Source: an uncultured Planctomycetaceae bacterium (lineage in GTDB: Bacteria; Planctomycetota; Planctomycetia; Pirellulales; Pirellulaceae). Taken from it: DNA of 20,324 nt. Positions 7,398 to 16,045 of this stretch are shown here, piece after piece (position 1 is the first letter of the stretch; each line of letters begins with the position of its first letter). The notes under the pieces are model-generated. The model saw only the letters and a program-made list of their open reading frames with translations, was not told where the DNA came from and made no database searches. Made by a program: the position numbers and the translations under genes. Where the stretch lies: the NCBI GenBank assembly GCA_903927685.1, contig CAIYOB010001368.1:1-20324 (forward strand). The letters run 5' to 3'.

Positions 7398-7934
7398 TCA
7401 GCTGGCGTCGTCGTCATCCAGAGCCAGCGGAACCGCAATGGCCGCAGCGACAATGCCACCCAAGACCCACGGGTTCGAGAGGAAGCCGATCACGCCGCCT
7501 CGGCCCGCTGGAGCGCACTCACCGCCTCCGCGCACAACCGTGTCACCGTGGACCACCAGCGCATCGGCTTGAGCCGCCGGCGGCGCGGTTCGCGGGGCCC
7601 ACAAGCGGCACACCGTGACTCCGTTGCTGGTCGCGACTTCATAAACCCCGGCTTTGACCCCGGAAACGGCAAACCGGCCTTCCGCTCCCGTTTGCGTCGT
7701 CGCCACGGCGTGGCCTTGGTCCAGCACGGCCACCGCGGTCCCGACGACGGGAGTTCCCGCTGCGTCCAGCACCTGTCCGGTCAGGCTGCCACCGTCCTGG
7801 AGTGCCACGTCACGTACGGCGCTGACGGCTGGCCTTGCCGCGGAGGTGGAAGCTGCATAAGCGCTGTGAGGAAGAACCATGCCCAGGGAGGCCGAAGCGA
7901 CAAGCATGCCGCAGAAGAATTGCCGTACTCTCAT
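7398..7934 (-). CDS. Secreted protein with carboxypeptidase-regulatory-like domain
   Basis: A 178-residue exported protein. Residues 1-28 form a signal peptide (MRVRQFFCGMLVASASLGMV, then cleavage near AYA). Residues 48-105 (GGSLTGQVLDAAGTPVVG, then TGAEGRFAVSGVKAGVYEV) match the carboxypeptidase regulatory-like/prealbumin-like beta-sandwich fold. The C-terminus has a hydrophobic helix (about 154-172, NPWVLGGIVAAAIAVPLAL) followed by DDDDAS, an architecture I associate with planctomycete exported proteins. The ATG at 7934 has AAGGA about 8 nt upstream, and the longer frame upstream lacks signal-peptide character. The function is unknown, probably at the cell surface. It lies 122 nt upstream of the hydrolase gene on the same strand and may be co-transcribed with it. 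Confidence 0.82.
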   Translation of the reverse strand: MRVRQFFCGMLVASASLGMVLPHSAYAASTSAARPAVSAVRDVALQDGGSLTGQVLDAAGTPVVGTAVAVLDQGHAVATTQTGAEGRFAVSGVKAGVYEVATSNGVTVCRLWAPRTAPPAAQADALVVHGDTVVRGGGECAPAGRGGVIGFLSNPWVLGGIVAAAIAVPLALDDDDAS

Positions 7935-8054
7935 GCCATCAATCCTTTTCCATACGAGACTTCGGTTTCCTACCCGTCGCTCGGACGCCGGCTCGAGGCA
8001 ACCAGCTCCCGATTCAGGCACTCATTCCTGCACTCGGCACCCAGCCCCTTTCGC

Positions 8055-8145
8055 CTGTAGCCTCAAATCGGTGAAACAGGACGTGAACTGAAGGCCAATC
8101 GCCAAAATCGACGGGAAAATCCCTCCAATCGTCAAAGTCGGGCCG
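8055..8145 (-). pseudogene. Remnant of an IS5-type transposase N-terminal domain
   Basis: The minus-strand frame reads DFDDWRDFPVDFGDW followed by PSVHVLFHRFEATG. This matches the N-terminal block of IS5-family transposases, where (A/P)WRDLPexFGxWxSVyxRFxRWxxxG is typical. Nothing before or after continues the protein: the catalytic DDE domain and terminal inverted repeats are absent. It is therefore a short scar of an old insertion between a secreted protein gene and the ATPase. The call rests on one motif of about 30 residues. Confidence 0.5.
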
Positions 8146-8367
8146 CGTCGGGGGCCGGTACTCCCTGAAACGGATGGCTGACATGCCGATGGTTGGTGGT
8201 GTCTTGAGGTGGGGCCTCGAGGTGCCCGGGGTCGAGCCCATCGCCCCCCAGAGCGGACGGCAATCGCTGGGGAAGCAATCGTCGCCTGTTCAAAGCGCGG
8301 AGCGAGCGTTAAGATCTGACGGCTTTTGAGTTGGCCCCTCAGACGACGACAAACCGAGGTCTACCCT

Positions 8368-11055
8368 ATGTCATCCGCCGACGATCGGCAAACCACTTGG
8401 CATGTACTTCCTGTCGAGGAGGTGTTCTCTCAGCTCGATTCCGCGCCGGGCGGATTGAGCAGCGACGCGGCTGCCCAGCGACTGGCGGACTACGGGGCTA
8501 ACGAACTCACCGAAGCGGAGCGGGTCTCCCCCTGGTGGCTGCTGCTGGAGCAGTTCAAGAACGTCTTGATTGTGATTCTGCTGGTGGCGACGGTGCTGTC
8601 GGCTTTCCTCGGGCATGCCGTCGAGGCGATTACGATCGCCGTCATCGTACTGTTCGCGGTCATCCTGGGGTTCACCCAGGAATTTCGGGCCGAACGGGCG
8701 ATCCAGGCGCTGCGCCGCATGGCCGCTCCGTTGGCGTCCGTGTTTCGCGACGGCCGCGAGGTCGAGGTTCCCGCGCGCGACTTGGTGCCGGGCGACGTGA
8801 TTCTGCTGCGTGCCGGCGATCGCGTGCCGGCCGACGTCCGGCTGGTTGAAGCGGTCAACCTGAAGATCGACGAAGCCGTGCTCACGGGCGAATCGCTGGC
8901 GGTCGAAAAGCTGACGGCTCCGCTGGCTCAGCGGGACGCCCCGCTGGGCGACCGCCGCAACCTGGGCTTCGCCGGCACGGCGGCGACCTACGGCCGCGGT
9001 CGCGCCGTGGTCGTGGCCACCGGCATGCGGACCGAATTTGGCAAGATTGCGCAGTTGCTGCAGACGGTCCAAACGGGGCGGACGCCGTTGCAGGAGAACT
9101 TGGACCGCGTCGGCCGCAAGCTGGCACACGCAGCGTTCGCGATCGTCGGGGTGATCGTGGTGTTAGGGCTGTGGCGCGGCCAGCCGCTGTTGGAGATGTT
9201 GATCTTCGGTGTCGCCCTGGCGGTCGCCGTGGTTCCGGAAGCGCTGCCGGCGGTCGTCACGATTTCCCTGGCGATGGGCGTCCAACGCATGGTCCGCCGA
9301 CACGCCCTGGTCCGCCGTTTGCCTGTCGTCGAAACCCTGGGCAGTACGTCCGTGATCTGCTCGGACAAGACGGGCACGTTGACCAAGGACGAGATGACCG
9401 TGCGCCGAATCCTGGTGGGAGACCAGTTGGTGGAGGTGTCCGGAGTCGGCTACGATCCGCACGGCGACTTCTCCTGTCAGGGCCAGCCCCGGGAGTCGTC
9501 ACCCGAATTGCAGCGGCTGTTGCAGGCCGCCGCCCTGGCGTCCGACGCCCAACTTGTGCACGCAGAACAGGACGCCCGGTGGGAGATCCAAGGAGACCCG
9601 ACGGAAGGTGCCCTGGTCGTGGCGGCCGCCAAGGCCGGCCTGAACAAGGCGGACCTCGACGCCCGATATCCGCGCGTGGACGAGATTCCTTTTACGTCCG
9701 AAACGAAGCGGATGACGACGCTACACGCCGATTCCGGCGGCGTCATCGCGTGCTGCAAAGGGGCACCCGAAGTCGTCCTGCCGTCCTGCGGTCGGCAATG
9801 GACGCCCAGCGGGGAAACGCCACTGGACGCGGCGGGCCGCGAGCGGATTCTGAGCACGGCCCGCTCCTTCGCCGGCGAAGCCTTGCGCGTCCTGGCGGTG
9901 GCCCAACGAGCCGAGGCAACCCGGCAGAACGCTGAACGCGAGCTGACCTTCCTCGGGTTGCTGGGTATGATCGATCCGCCTCGCCCCGAGGCCAAGGCAG
10001 CCATTCAGACGTGTGAGTTGGCCGGAATCGAGCCGGTGATGATCACGGGTGACCATCCGCTGACGGCCGAGGCGGTGGCTCGCGAGTTGGGCCTGTTGAA
10101 GCACGGCCGCGTGGTCACGGGTCCCGAATTGGAGACGTGGAGCGACGAGCAACTGGATCAGACGGTCGACAAGATCGAGGTTTATGCCCGGGTTTCGCCG
10201 GCGCACAAGCTGCGAGTGGTCACGGCGTGGCAGAAACGGGGCCACATCGTGGCGATGACCGGGGACGGCGTGAACGACGCGCCGGCCCTGAAAAAAGCCG
10301 ACGTGGGCGTCGCGATGGGCATCACGGGTACCGATGTCAGTCGCGAGGCGGCCGCCATGACGCTGACCGACGACAACTTTGCATCCATTGTTGCGGCGAT
10401 CGAGGAAGGTCGCGGAATCTTTGGAAACGTCAAGAAGTACCTGATGTACCTGCTGTCCTCCAATATCGGCGAAATCGGCCTGATGGCAGGAGCGACGCTG
10501 GCAGGCCTGCCGCTGCCACTGAGCGCCGTGCAAATCCTGTACGTCAATCTGGCCACCGACGGTTTGCCGGCCCTGGCGCTCTCGGTCGACCCGCCGGAAC
10601 CCGATTTGATGCGTCGTCCGCCGCGCGATCCGCGGCGGGGCATTTTCACACGCCCGGTCGTGATGTTGATGCTGACTGGCGGCGCATGGTCGACCTTGAT
10701 CAACCTGGGGCTCTTTGCCTGGGCCCACAATTCCGGCCGCACGACGAATGAAGCGATGACGATGACGTTCGTTGCGCTGGTGCTGACCGAGTTCTTCAAA
10801 GCCTACAGCTTCCGCTCCGACCGGAACTCCGTCTTGCACCGTCCGTTCGCCAACCGTTGGTTGAACGTCGCGATTCTCTGGGAACTACTCCTGTTGCTGT
10901 TGGTCGTCTATCTGCCCATCTTGCAGCGTCCATTTGGAACGTTCGCTCTGACGTGGCAGGACTGGGCCATCGTCCTCACGCTGGCGTTCTCAGTCGCGCC
11001 GGTGCTGGAACTGGCGAAGCGGTTTGGACGACGCCATTTGGCAAAAGACTCGTAA
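8368..11055 (+). CDS. P-type cation-transporting ATPase (P2-type, Ca2+-ATPase-like)
   Basis: An 895-residue inner-membrane pump that couples ATP hydrolysis to cation export. It has a cation-ATPase N-terminal domain (about 10-75), actuator motif TGES (173-176), phosphorylation motif CSDKTGTLTK with D333, and hinge TGDGVNDAPALKKADVGVAM (631-650). Residues lining the sites support Ca2+: VPEALPAVV in M4 (290-294; SERCA has PEGLP), SSNIGEIGLM in M5, LYVNLATDGLPALAL in M6 and LTEFFKAY in M8, which place Glu, Asn, Glu, Asn, Asp and Glu where SERCA has its ligands. A Na+ or Mn2+ substrate cannot be excluded. The ATG at 8368 was chosen for GAGGT 7 nt upstream and the natural N-terminus; the frame can be extended to a TTG at 8326. 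The gene is alone and ends 3 nt from the convergent downstream gene. Confidence 0.95.
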   Translation: MSSADDRQTTWHVLPVEEVFSQLDSAPGGLSSDAAAQRLADYGANELTEAERVSPWWLLLEQFKNVLIVILLVATVLSAFLGHAVEAITIAVIVLFAVILGFTQEFRAERAIQALRRMAAPLASVFRDGREVEVPARDLVPGDVILLRAGDRVPADVRLVEAVNLKIDEAVLTGESLAVEKLTAPLAQRDAPLGDRRNLGFAGTAATYGRGRAVVVATGMRTEFGKIAQLLQTVQTGRTPLQENLDRVGRKLAHAAFAIVGVIVVLGLWRGQPLLEMLIFGVALAVAVVPEALPAVVTISLAMGVQRMVRRHALVRRLPVVETLGSTSVICSDKTGTLTKDEMTVRRILVGDQLVEVSGVGYDPHGDFSCQGQPRESSPELQRLLQAAALASDAQLVHAEQDARWEIQGDPTEGALVVAAAKAGLNKADLDARYPRVDEIPFTSETKRMTTLHADSGGVIACCKGAPEVVLPSCGRQWTPSGETPLDAAGRERILSTARSFAGEALRVLAVAQRAEATRQNAERELTFLGLLGMIDPPRPEAKAAIQTCELAGIEPVMITGDHPLTAEAVARELGLLKHGRVVTGPELETWSDEQLDQTVDKIEVYARVSPAHKLRVVTAWQKRGHIVAMTGDGVNDAPALKKADVGVAMGITGTDVSREAAAMTLTDDNFASIVAAIEEGRGIFGNVKKYLMYLLSSNIGEIGLMAGATLAGLPLPLSAVQILYVNLATDGLPALALSVDPPEPDLMRRPPRDPRRGIFTRPVVMLMLTGGAWSTLINLGLFAWAHNSGRTTNEAMTMTFVALVLTEFFKAYSFRSDRNSVLHRPFANRWLNVAILWELLLLLLVVYLPILQRPFGTFALTWQDWAIVLTLAFSVAPVLELAKRFGRRHLAKDS

Positions 11056-11058
11056 AGA

Positions 11059-11742
11059 TCACGGCGGACCGGCCTGATGCTGCCGCGCATAATTCCGGAG
11101 TTCGGCGGCTGTGTCGCGGTGCCCCAACCGGTCGTGGATTTCGGCCAGTTGTTGGTACTGGCGAGCCAGGGACCGGTCGAGTTTCGTGCCCAGCGTCTGC
11201 GGGTCGGCATCCGAGTTGGCCAGCTCGAAGAGCTCCGGGAGCAGCAGGTACAACTGCCGGCGAGCCAGTTGCGCGACCCGCGGCCAGAGGACCTTGGCGG
11301 CTTCGGGGTGCTCATCGCTCCACCGCTGCCAGACCAGGCGGTTGTTCTCGTCCGTCATGTCCAGGTACGTGCACAGGATGTGGGCGTCCCCGGAGACGAC
11401 TCGCGCGCCCGCCGATAGGGCGGTCACCAGATCCCAACGCGGCTTGCCGGTCACGTTCCGCGTGACAAACTGGCCGGCAATCAAGTAGTTCTCCAATGCC
11501 TTGGTCGTATCATCGCGGAAGACCGGTGTCACCTGGAGGCCCAGCAGCGGGACCTGCAGGTAGAAGAAGCTGCGGCGGGCGAAAGTGTCCGGACAGAATT
11601 CTTCGCCCGCGTGTTGGCCGAACAGCACCGTGGCGAGCAGGACCGCCATACTCAGCCCCAGGGTGGCCACGATCGCCCACAGCCAGTGCGCCGTGCGTCG
11701 GCCGCCCGTGCCGGCCGCCGCAAGGTTTATGCTTTCGCTCAT
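11059..11742 (-). CDS. Single-pass membrane protein of unknown function
   Basis: A 227-residue protein not assigned to a named family. Residues 19-41 form one transmembrane helix after a short basic stretch (GGRRTAHW), so the bulk is probably outside the cytoplasm, anchored by the N-terminus. The soluble part is mostly helical, with conserved-looking stretches ARRSFFYLQVPLLGLQVTPV and DAHILCTYLDMTDENNRLVW. The C-terminal 70 residues (RVAQLARRQLYLLLPELFEL; LARQYQQLAEIHDRLGHRD; AAELRNYARQH) look like a TPR-style helical hairpin. There is no recognisable catalytic motif. The start lacks a strong ribosome binding site. The stop is only 3 nt from the end of the ATPase gene, and the 5' end diverges from scpB. 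Confidence 0.75.
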   Translation of the reverse strand: MSESINLAAAGTGGRRTAHWLWAIVATLGLSMAVLLATVLFGQHAGEEFCPDTFARRSFFYLQVPLLGLQVTPVFRDDTTKALENYLIAGQFVTRNVTGKPRWDLVTALSAGARVVSGDAHILCTYLDMTDENNRLVWQRWSDEHPEAAKVLWPRVAQLARRQLYLLLPELFELANSDADPQTLGTKLDRSLARQYQQLAEIHDRLGHRDTAAELRNYARQHQAGPP

Positions 11743-11891
11743 TTCGTCACTCGTCCGCCGTGATTTTTCGATTTTCGTCAGGTTGCCTCAGTTCGGACTT
11801 GTTGACCCATCCGACTTTCGCATATTGTATCCGGTTTCGCTGGATTCGTTCCAGCGTGGCAAGCTGCGAGAACTGTAGCGACGTTACGACG

Positions 11892-13031
11892 ATGCGAGCC
11901 AGTCCCCTCTCCCCAGCCCGGCAATTGGCGAGCGTGTCGCCCCGATACCGGCATGACTTGGCGCTCCTGAACGCGCCCGGCGGCGGTGTCTCCGGCGGTT
12001 CCGCTTGGCGGTTGCGCGCCGGACCGGCCAAGACGGCCAAGCCCGGGCCGGCGCGGCAGGGACGGGATCACCGGCTGCAGCGACTGGAAGCGGTGCTTTT
12101 TTTGGCCCGTGAGCCGTTGACGACTAGAAAGCTTAGCCAATATGCTAACCTAGCTGACGGAACGGAAGCTCGGACGCTGATTCGCCGTTTGAACGAATTG
12201 TGCGATGCTGGCGGGCGGGCGTTCCGTGTGGAACGTGTGGCCGGCGGGTTTCAACTGATGACTCGGGGGAAACTGGCCGGTTGGGTCCGCCGCCTGGACG
12301 GCGTGCCCCGTGAGACGCGGTTGTCGGCACCGGCCCTGGAGACCCTGGCGGTCATCGCTTACCGCCAGCCGATCCTGCGAGCCGGCATCGAAGCCATCCG
12401 CGGGGTCAATTGCGGAGAGATTTTGCGTCAGTTGATGGATCGCGAATTGGTACGGATTGGTGGACGAAGCGAAGACTTGGGCAGACCTTACCTGTACACG
12501 ACGACCCGGCAGTTCTTGCGTGTTTTCGGGTTGGACAGCCTCGAGAGTCTTCCACGGGTCCAGCGGTTGCGGCGGGACGGTCCCGACACGGCCGCGACGG
12601 ACCATCCGGAGCACGCCAAGGGCGCATCCTTGGACAAAGTTGATGTTGATTCGGTTTCAAGTGAGGAGGAGGGTAGCATGCCTGTTTTGACACGCTCTGG
12701 CTTGACCGGGAAGAAGACTGAGTTCACGCGCGTCGAGGACGAGGTGGTCGATCCCCGCATGGCCACGGCCTTTGACGAGGACGAGGAGGAGGAGTTCGAG
12801 GACGACGACGAGTTCGAGGACGACGACGAGGAGGAACTGGAGGAGGAAGAACTCGAGGAGGAGGAACTGGAAGAGGAAGCCGAGGAGGAAGAACTCGAGG
12901 ACGAGTGGGAGGAAGTCGAGGACGAAGACGAAGACTGGGAGGACGAGGAAGAAGACGACTCCGAGTGGGAGGACTTCGACGACGACGAGGACGAAGAAGA
13001 GGAGGAGGAAGAGGACGAGGACTGGGAATAG
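11892..13031 (+). CDS. scpB: Segregation and condensation protein B with long acidic C-terminal tail
   Basis: Kleisin-associated subunit of the SMC-ScpAB complex, which compacts and separates chromosomes. The encoded 379 residues exceed the usual 180-250. Residues 1-60 are a basic, disordered extension. Winged-helix 1 is at about 61-135 (RLEAVLFLAREPLTTRKLSQ). Winged-helix 2 is at about 142-212 and includes the signature LETLAVIAYRQPILRAGIEA and the GRPYLYTTTRQFL end. After about residue 225 comes a linker, then residues 295-379 are almost entirely Asp/Glu with scattered Trp, Phe, Leu and Val. The ATG at 11892 is weakly supported by its upstream sequence. An in-frame ATG at 12678 (M263) has GAGGAGGG just upstream and could yield a separate acidic protein. 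scpA is not in the window. Confidence 0.9.
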   Translation: MRASPLSPARQLASVSPRYRHDLALLNAPGGGVSGGSAWRLRAGPAKTAKPGPARQGRDHRLQRLEAVLFLAREPLTTRKLSQYANLADGTEARTLIRRLNELCDAGGRAFRVERVAGGFQLMTRGKLAGWVRRLDGVPRETRLSAPALETLAVIAYRQPILRAGIEAIRGVNCGEILRQLMDRELVRIGGRSEDLGRPYLYTTTRQFLRVFGLDSLESLPRVQRLRRDGPDTAATDHPEHAKGASLDKVDVDSVSSEEEGSMPVLTRSGLTGKKTEFTRVEDEVVDPRMATAFDEDEEEEFEDDDEFEDDDEEELEEEELEEEELEEEAEEEELEDEWEEVEDEDEDWEDEEEDDSEWEDFDDDEDEEEEEEEDEDWE

Positions 13032-13070
13032 GGTCTGGAAAATGGGGGGCGGGCGGGCTTTGTCGCTCCC

Positions 13071-13147
13071 ACCCTCCCCGGCCGCTACCGCGTCCGACCC
13101 TCCCGCAAGCGGGAGGGTGACGTAGATGCCTGCGCCGGCGGGAGGGT
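13071..13147. terminator. Nested GC-rich stem-loops between scpB and aspS, probable bidirectional terminator
   Basis: A perfect inverted repeat at 13097-13118 (arms ACCCTCCCGC and GCGGGAGGGT, 2 nt between) sits between convergent genes. A further copy of each core flanks it: ACCCTCCC at 13071-13078 and GGGAGGGT at 13140-13147 can pair as an outer stem. There is no T-run, so classic intrinsic termination is uncertain. The ACCCTCCCGC-type palindrome resembles a dispersed planctomycete repeat. Confidence 0.55.
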
Positions 13148-13175
13148 CCGCAGGCCATTCTGGCCCCCCCCGCGG

Positions 13176-14954
13176 TTATTTCGGAGCCGGCGCGGCCAGT
13201 CGGATCGACAACTCGTCCAGTTGCTTGCGGTCGACTTCGCCGGGGGCCTCGGTCATCAGGTCCGTGGCCCGTTGCGTCTTGGGGAACGCGATACAGTCGC
13301 GGATGCTGTCCAGACCGCCAAACAGCATCACGACACGATCGATGCCGAGCGCAATGCCGCCGTGCGGCGGGGCCCCGAACTGCAGGGCTTCCAGCAGGAA
13401 TCCGAACCGCTCGCGAGCTCGCTGCTCGTCGATCCCCAGCAGGTTGAAGACCTTCTGCTGCAACTGGCTGTCATGGATTCGGATCGTGCCTCCGCCTGCT
13501 TCGGAGCCGTTGATGACCAAGTCGTAGGCCACCGCCCGGCACTTGGCAGGCTCCGTCTCCAGACGCTCGATATCCTGCCGCCGCGGCGAGGTGAATGGGT
13601 GATGCATCGCATCCCATCGCTGCTCGTCCTTGTTCCACTCGAACATTGGAAACTCGACGACCCACGAGAAATTCATCGTCCGCGGATCGTACAGCTTCAA
13701 CTCGGCGGCCAGTCGCTTGCGCAGGGCCGACAGCGCCTTGCAAGTGACTTCCCACGAGTCGGCGACGAACAGCAGCAAATCGCCCGGTTTGGCCTGCAGG
13801 CGCTCGCCGATTCTGGTCAACAGTGATTCGCTGAAGTTCTTGGCGACCGGCGACCACAGCGTCCCGTTCTCTTCGACCCGGAACCAGACCAGTCCCTTGG
13901 CACCGAAATCCAGTTTGACCCAATCGGTCAATTCGTCGATCCGCTTACGCGAGAATTGGGCCGCGGCGCCTTGGACGTTAATGCCTCGCACTCGCCCGCC
14001 CCCGTCGGCTGTTTCGCGGAAGACGCGGAACTCGGCTTCCTTGGCCAAATCCGTGCAGTCCGTCAGTTCCATGCCGAAACGCAGGTCGGGGGCGTCGTGG
14101 CCGAACCGCTCCATCGCCTCGTCATACGTCATCCTCGGCAGCGGCGTCTTGACCTCCAGTCCCAGGATCTCCTTGGCCAATCGCACGACCAAGCCGTCGA
14201 TCATGCCGATGATGTCCTCGGCTTCGACAAACGACATCTCCAAGTCCAACTGGGTGAACTCGGGCTGCCGATCCGCGCGCAGGTCCTCGTCGCGGAAACA
14301 GCGGGCCACTTGGATGTACCGGTCGTAGCCGGCGACCATCAGGATCTGCTTGTACAACTGAGGCGACTGCGGCAACGCGTAGAACTTGCCAGGCGACACG
14401 CGGCTGGGGACCAGATAGTCGCGAGCCCCTTCCGGGGTGCTGCGGCCCAGGATCGGCGTCTCCACGTCGATGAAATTGTGCTCGGCAAAGTAGTCCCGCA
14501 TGGTCTTGATAATGCGGCTCCGCAGCAACAGGGTCTGTTGCATTGGGGCGCGGCGCAAGTCCAGGTAGCGATACTTCAGGCGCAAGTCCTCGGTCGGCAG
14601 GTCCTGCTGACCCGGGGTAAACGGCGCCGTCTTGCTGCGATTCAGGACCTCCAGGACCGTAATGCGGAGTTCGATTTCGCCCGTTTCCAGCTTGGGGTTG
14701 ATCGTGCCGTCCGGCCGGCGAGCGATTTTTCCCGTCACGCGAATCACATCTTCCGACCGCAACCTGCCCGCCTGCTCCAGGACCTCCTGGCCGCTCTGCG
14801 GGCTGGCGACAACTTGGGTCTTTCCATAGCGGTCCCGCAGGTCGATGAACACGGCTCCACCGTGATCGCGGGTGCTGTCCACCCAGCCGCACAGCGTGAC
14901 TTCCTGTCCAACATTTTCCGGCCGCATCTGGCCGCAAGTATGAGTTCGCAACAA
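13176..14954 (-). CDS. aspS: Aspartyl-tRNA synthetase, probably non-discriminating (Asp/Asn)
   Basis: Class II synthetase that charges tRNA with aspartate; 592 residues, normal for the bacterial type. The N-terminal OB-fold (about 1-105) binds the anticodon and is followed by the hinge and catalytic core. Visible core motifs are FIDVETPILGRSTPEGARDY, motif 2 FRDEDLRADRQPEFTQLDLE and motif 3 GGIALGIDRVVMLFGG, with the bacterial GAD insertion between (about 290-405). His31 (RDHGG) and Gly83 (RRPDG) fall at the positions that, in Pseudomonas aeruginosa AspRS, favour acceptance of tRNA-Asn. The enzyme is therefore likely to make Asp-tRNA-Asn for a GatCAB amidotransferase. The start is TTG at 14954 with AAGGA about 9 nt upstream, giving the usual MLRTHTCGQM beginning. 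It follows the PIN-TRAM gene by 86 nt on the same strand, so co-transcription is possible. Confidence 0.97.
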   Translation of the reverse strand: MLRTHTCGQMRPENVGQEVTLCGWVDSTRDHGGAVFIDLRDRYGKTQVVASPQSGQEVLEQAGRLRSEDVIRVTGKIARRPDGTINPKLETGEIELRITVLEVLNRSKTAPFTPGQQDLPTEDLRLKYRYLDLRRAPMQQTLLLRSRIIKTMRDYFAEHNFIDVETPILGRSTPEGARDYLVPSRVSPGKFYALPQSPQLYKQILMVAGYDRYIQVARCFRDEDLRADRQPEFTQLDLEMSFVEAEDIIGMIDGLVVRLAKEILGLEVKTPLPRMTYDEAMERFGHDAPDLRFGMELTDCTDLAKEAEFRVFRETADGGGRVRGINVQGAAAQFSRKRIDELTDWVKLDFGAKGLVWFRVEENGTLWSPVAKNFSESLLTRIGERLQAKPGDLLLFVADSWEVTCKALSALRKRLAAELKLYDPRTMNFSWVVEFPMFEWNKDEQRWDAMHHPFTSPRRQDIERLETEPAKCRAVAYDLVINGSEAGGGTIRIHDSQLQQKVFNLLGIDEQRARERFGFLLEALQFGAPPHGGIALGIDRVVMLFGGLDSIRDCIAFPKTQRATDLMTEAPGEVDRKQLDELSIRLAAPAPK

Positions 14955-15040
14955 GGGAGTAAGTCCTTCGGTTTGAGAAGTGAGAGACCGGCTCGAATCG
15001 CCGGGCGCGTATTCTAGACACAGACGAGGGCGGCGCGAAG

Positions 15041-16045
15041 TTACGCCACCTGCTCAAACCGGCCGAAAATCATCCGTCCGGCACTCGTCTGGAGAACACT
15101 GGTCACCGTGAGCGTAACCGTCTCGCCGATATGGTTCCGGCCACCCTCGATCACGATCATCGTCCCGTCATCCAGGTAGCCGATGCCCTGCCCCGGTTCC
15201 TCGCCGGGCTTGACGACTTTGGCGTCAATCCGCTCGCCGGGCAGGAAAATGGGCTTCAGCGAATTGGCCACGTCGTTCAAGTTGATCACCGGAACGTTGT
15301 GCAGGCGGGCGACTTTGTTCAGATTGTAGTCCCCCGTAATGACCTTTCCATCCAGGTCTTTGGCCAGCAACACCAGCTTCATATCCACCGGCTGATTCGC
15401 CATTTCGGGCAATTCCCGATCGTAAATCTTGAATTCGACCGATTTGCTGGTCCGCAGGCGGTTCAGGACATCCAAGCCGCGTCGTCCGCGAGCCCGCCGC
15501 ATCTTGTCGCCGCTGTCGGCGATATTCTGCAACTCCCCCAGGACAAATCGCGGCATAATCAGTTGGTTGTCGAAAATGCAGGTCTCCACCACATCGGCGA
15601 TTCGGCCGTCGATCACCACGCTGGTGTCCAGCAGATACGGGCGGAGCCCTTTCACCTCCTTGGCAAACTCGATGTAGGGGATGACGAAGCGAAAATCGTC
15701 TTTGGTCTGCATCAGCAGGCTGACGCACGTGTAGCAGAGGACCATCCCCAACACCAGTTTGATCCGCTCGACATGCGGGTTGCCCGTCAGCAGCGGCGTC
15801 AACGCGATACTGACCACGTAGGTCAGAAAAACGCCGACAATCAAGCCAAAGTAGACGGCGGAGATCGCGTCCAATCGCTTTCTGCGAAACGCCATATCGA
15901 TGCCGACCACGACGAGCGCGATGGCAATCACGCCGACGAAAACCAGCCAGGGACGTTCAATCTCGAAGCTGTCATCGTTGACCAGCAGGGTTGCGAGCCC
16001 TGCGGCTACAATGATGAAAACGATGCGTAAGATGATTAACGGCAT
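15041..16045 (-). CDS. Membrane-anchored PIN and TRAM domain protein (YacL-like)
   Basis: A 334-residue protein with four N-terminal transmembrane helices (about 2-22, 32-52, 62-82 and 93-113). A PIN nuclease-type domain follows (about 136-260), with YLLDTSVVIDGRIADV carrying D140 and D146, then E171, D221 and D239 (VITGDYN) as candidate metal ligands. A C-terminal TRAM domain (about 262-331, beginning LKPIFLPGERIDAKVVKPGE) should bind RNA. This matches the YacL-type PIN/TRAM proteins of bacilli and many other bacteria, thought to be membrane-bound RNases of unknown target. The ATG at 16045 begins the first helix and has GAGGG about 9 nt upstream; the longer frame adds only hydrophilic residues. 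It lies 86 nt upstream of aspS and is divergent from the LOG gene. Confidence 0.93.
   Translation of the reverse strand: MPLIILRIVFIIVAAGLATLLVNDDSFEIERPWLVFVGVIAIALVVVGIDMAFRRKRLDAISAVYFGLIVGVFLTYVVSIALTPLLTGNPHVERIKLVLGMVLCYTCVSLLMQTKDDFRFVIPYIEFAKEVKGLRPYLLDTSVVIDGRIADVVETCIFDNQLIMPRFVLGELQNIADSGDKMRRARGRRGLDVLNRLRTSKSVEFKIYDRELPEMANQPVDMKLVLLAKDLDGKVITGDYNLNKVARLHNVPVINLNDVANSLKPIFLPGERIDAKVVKPGEEPGQGIGYLDDGTMIVIEGGRNHIGETVTLTVTSVLQTSAGRMIFGRFEQVA

Noticed and set aside
8326..8367. Upstream TTG start for the P-type ATPase
   Set aside because: The ATG at 8368 has GAGGT at good spacing, and the extra 14 residues do not fit the family N-terminus.
12770..13030. Simple-sequence GAG/GAC run as a microsatellite or assembly artefact
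   Set aside because: The run keeps the scpB frame, mixes GAG, GAA and GAC codons irregularly and includes Trp/Phe/Leu codons, as expected of coding sequence.
12488..13072. Poly-serine open frame on the minus strand
   Set aside because: It is the reverse complement of Glu/Asp codons in the scpB acidic tail and has no start context.
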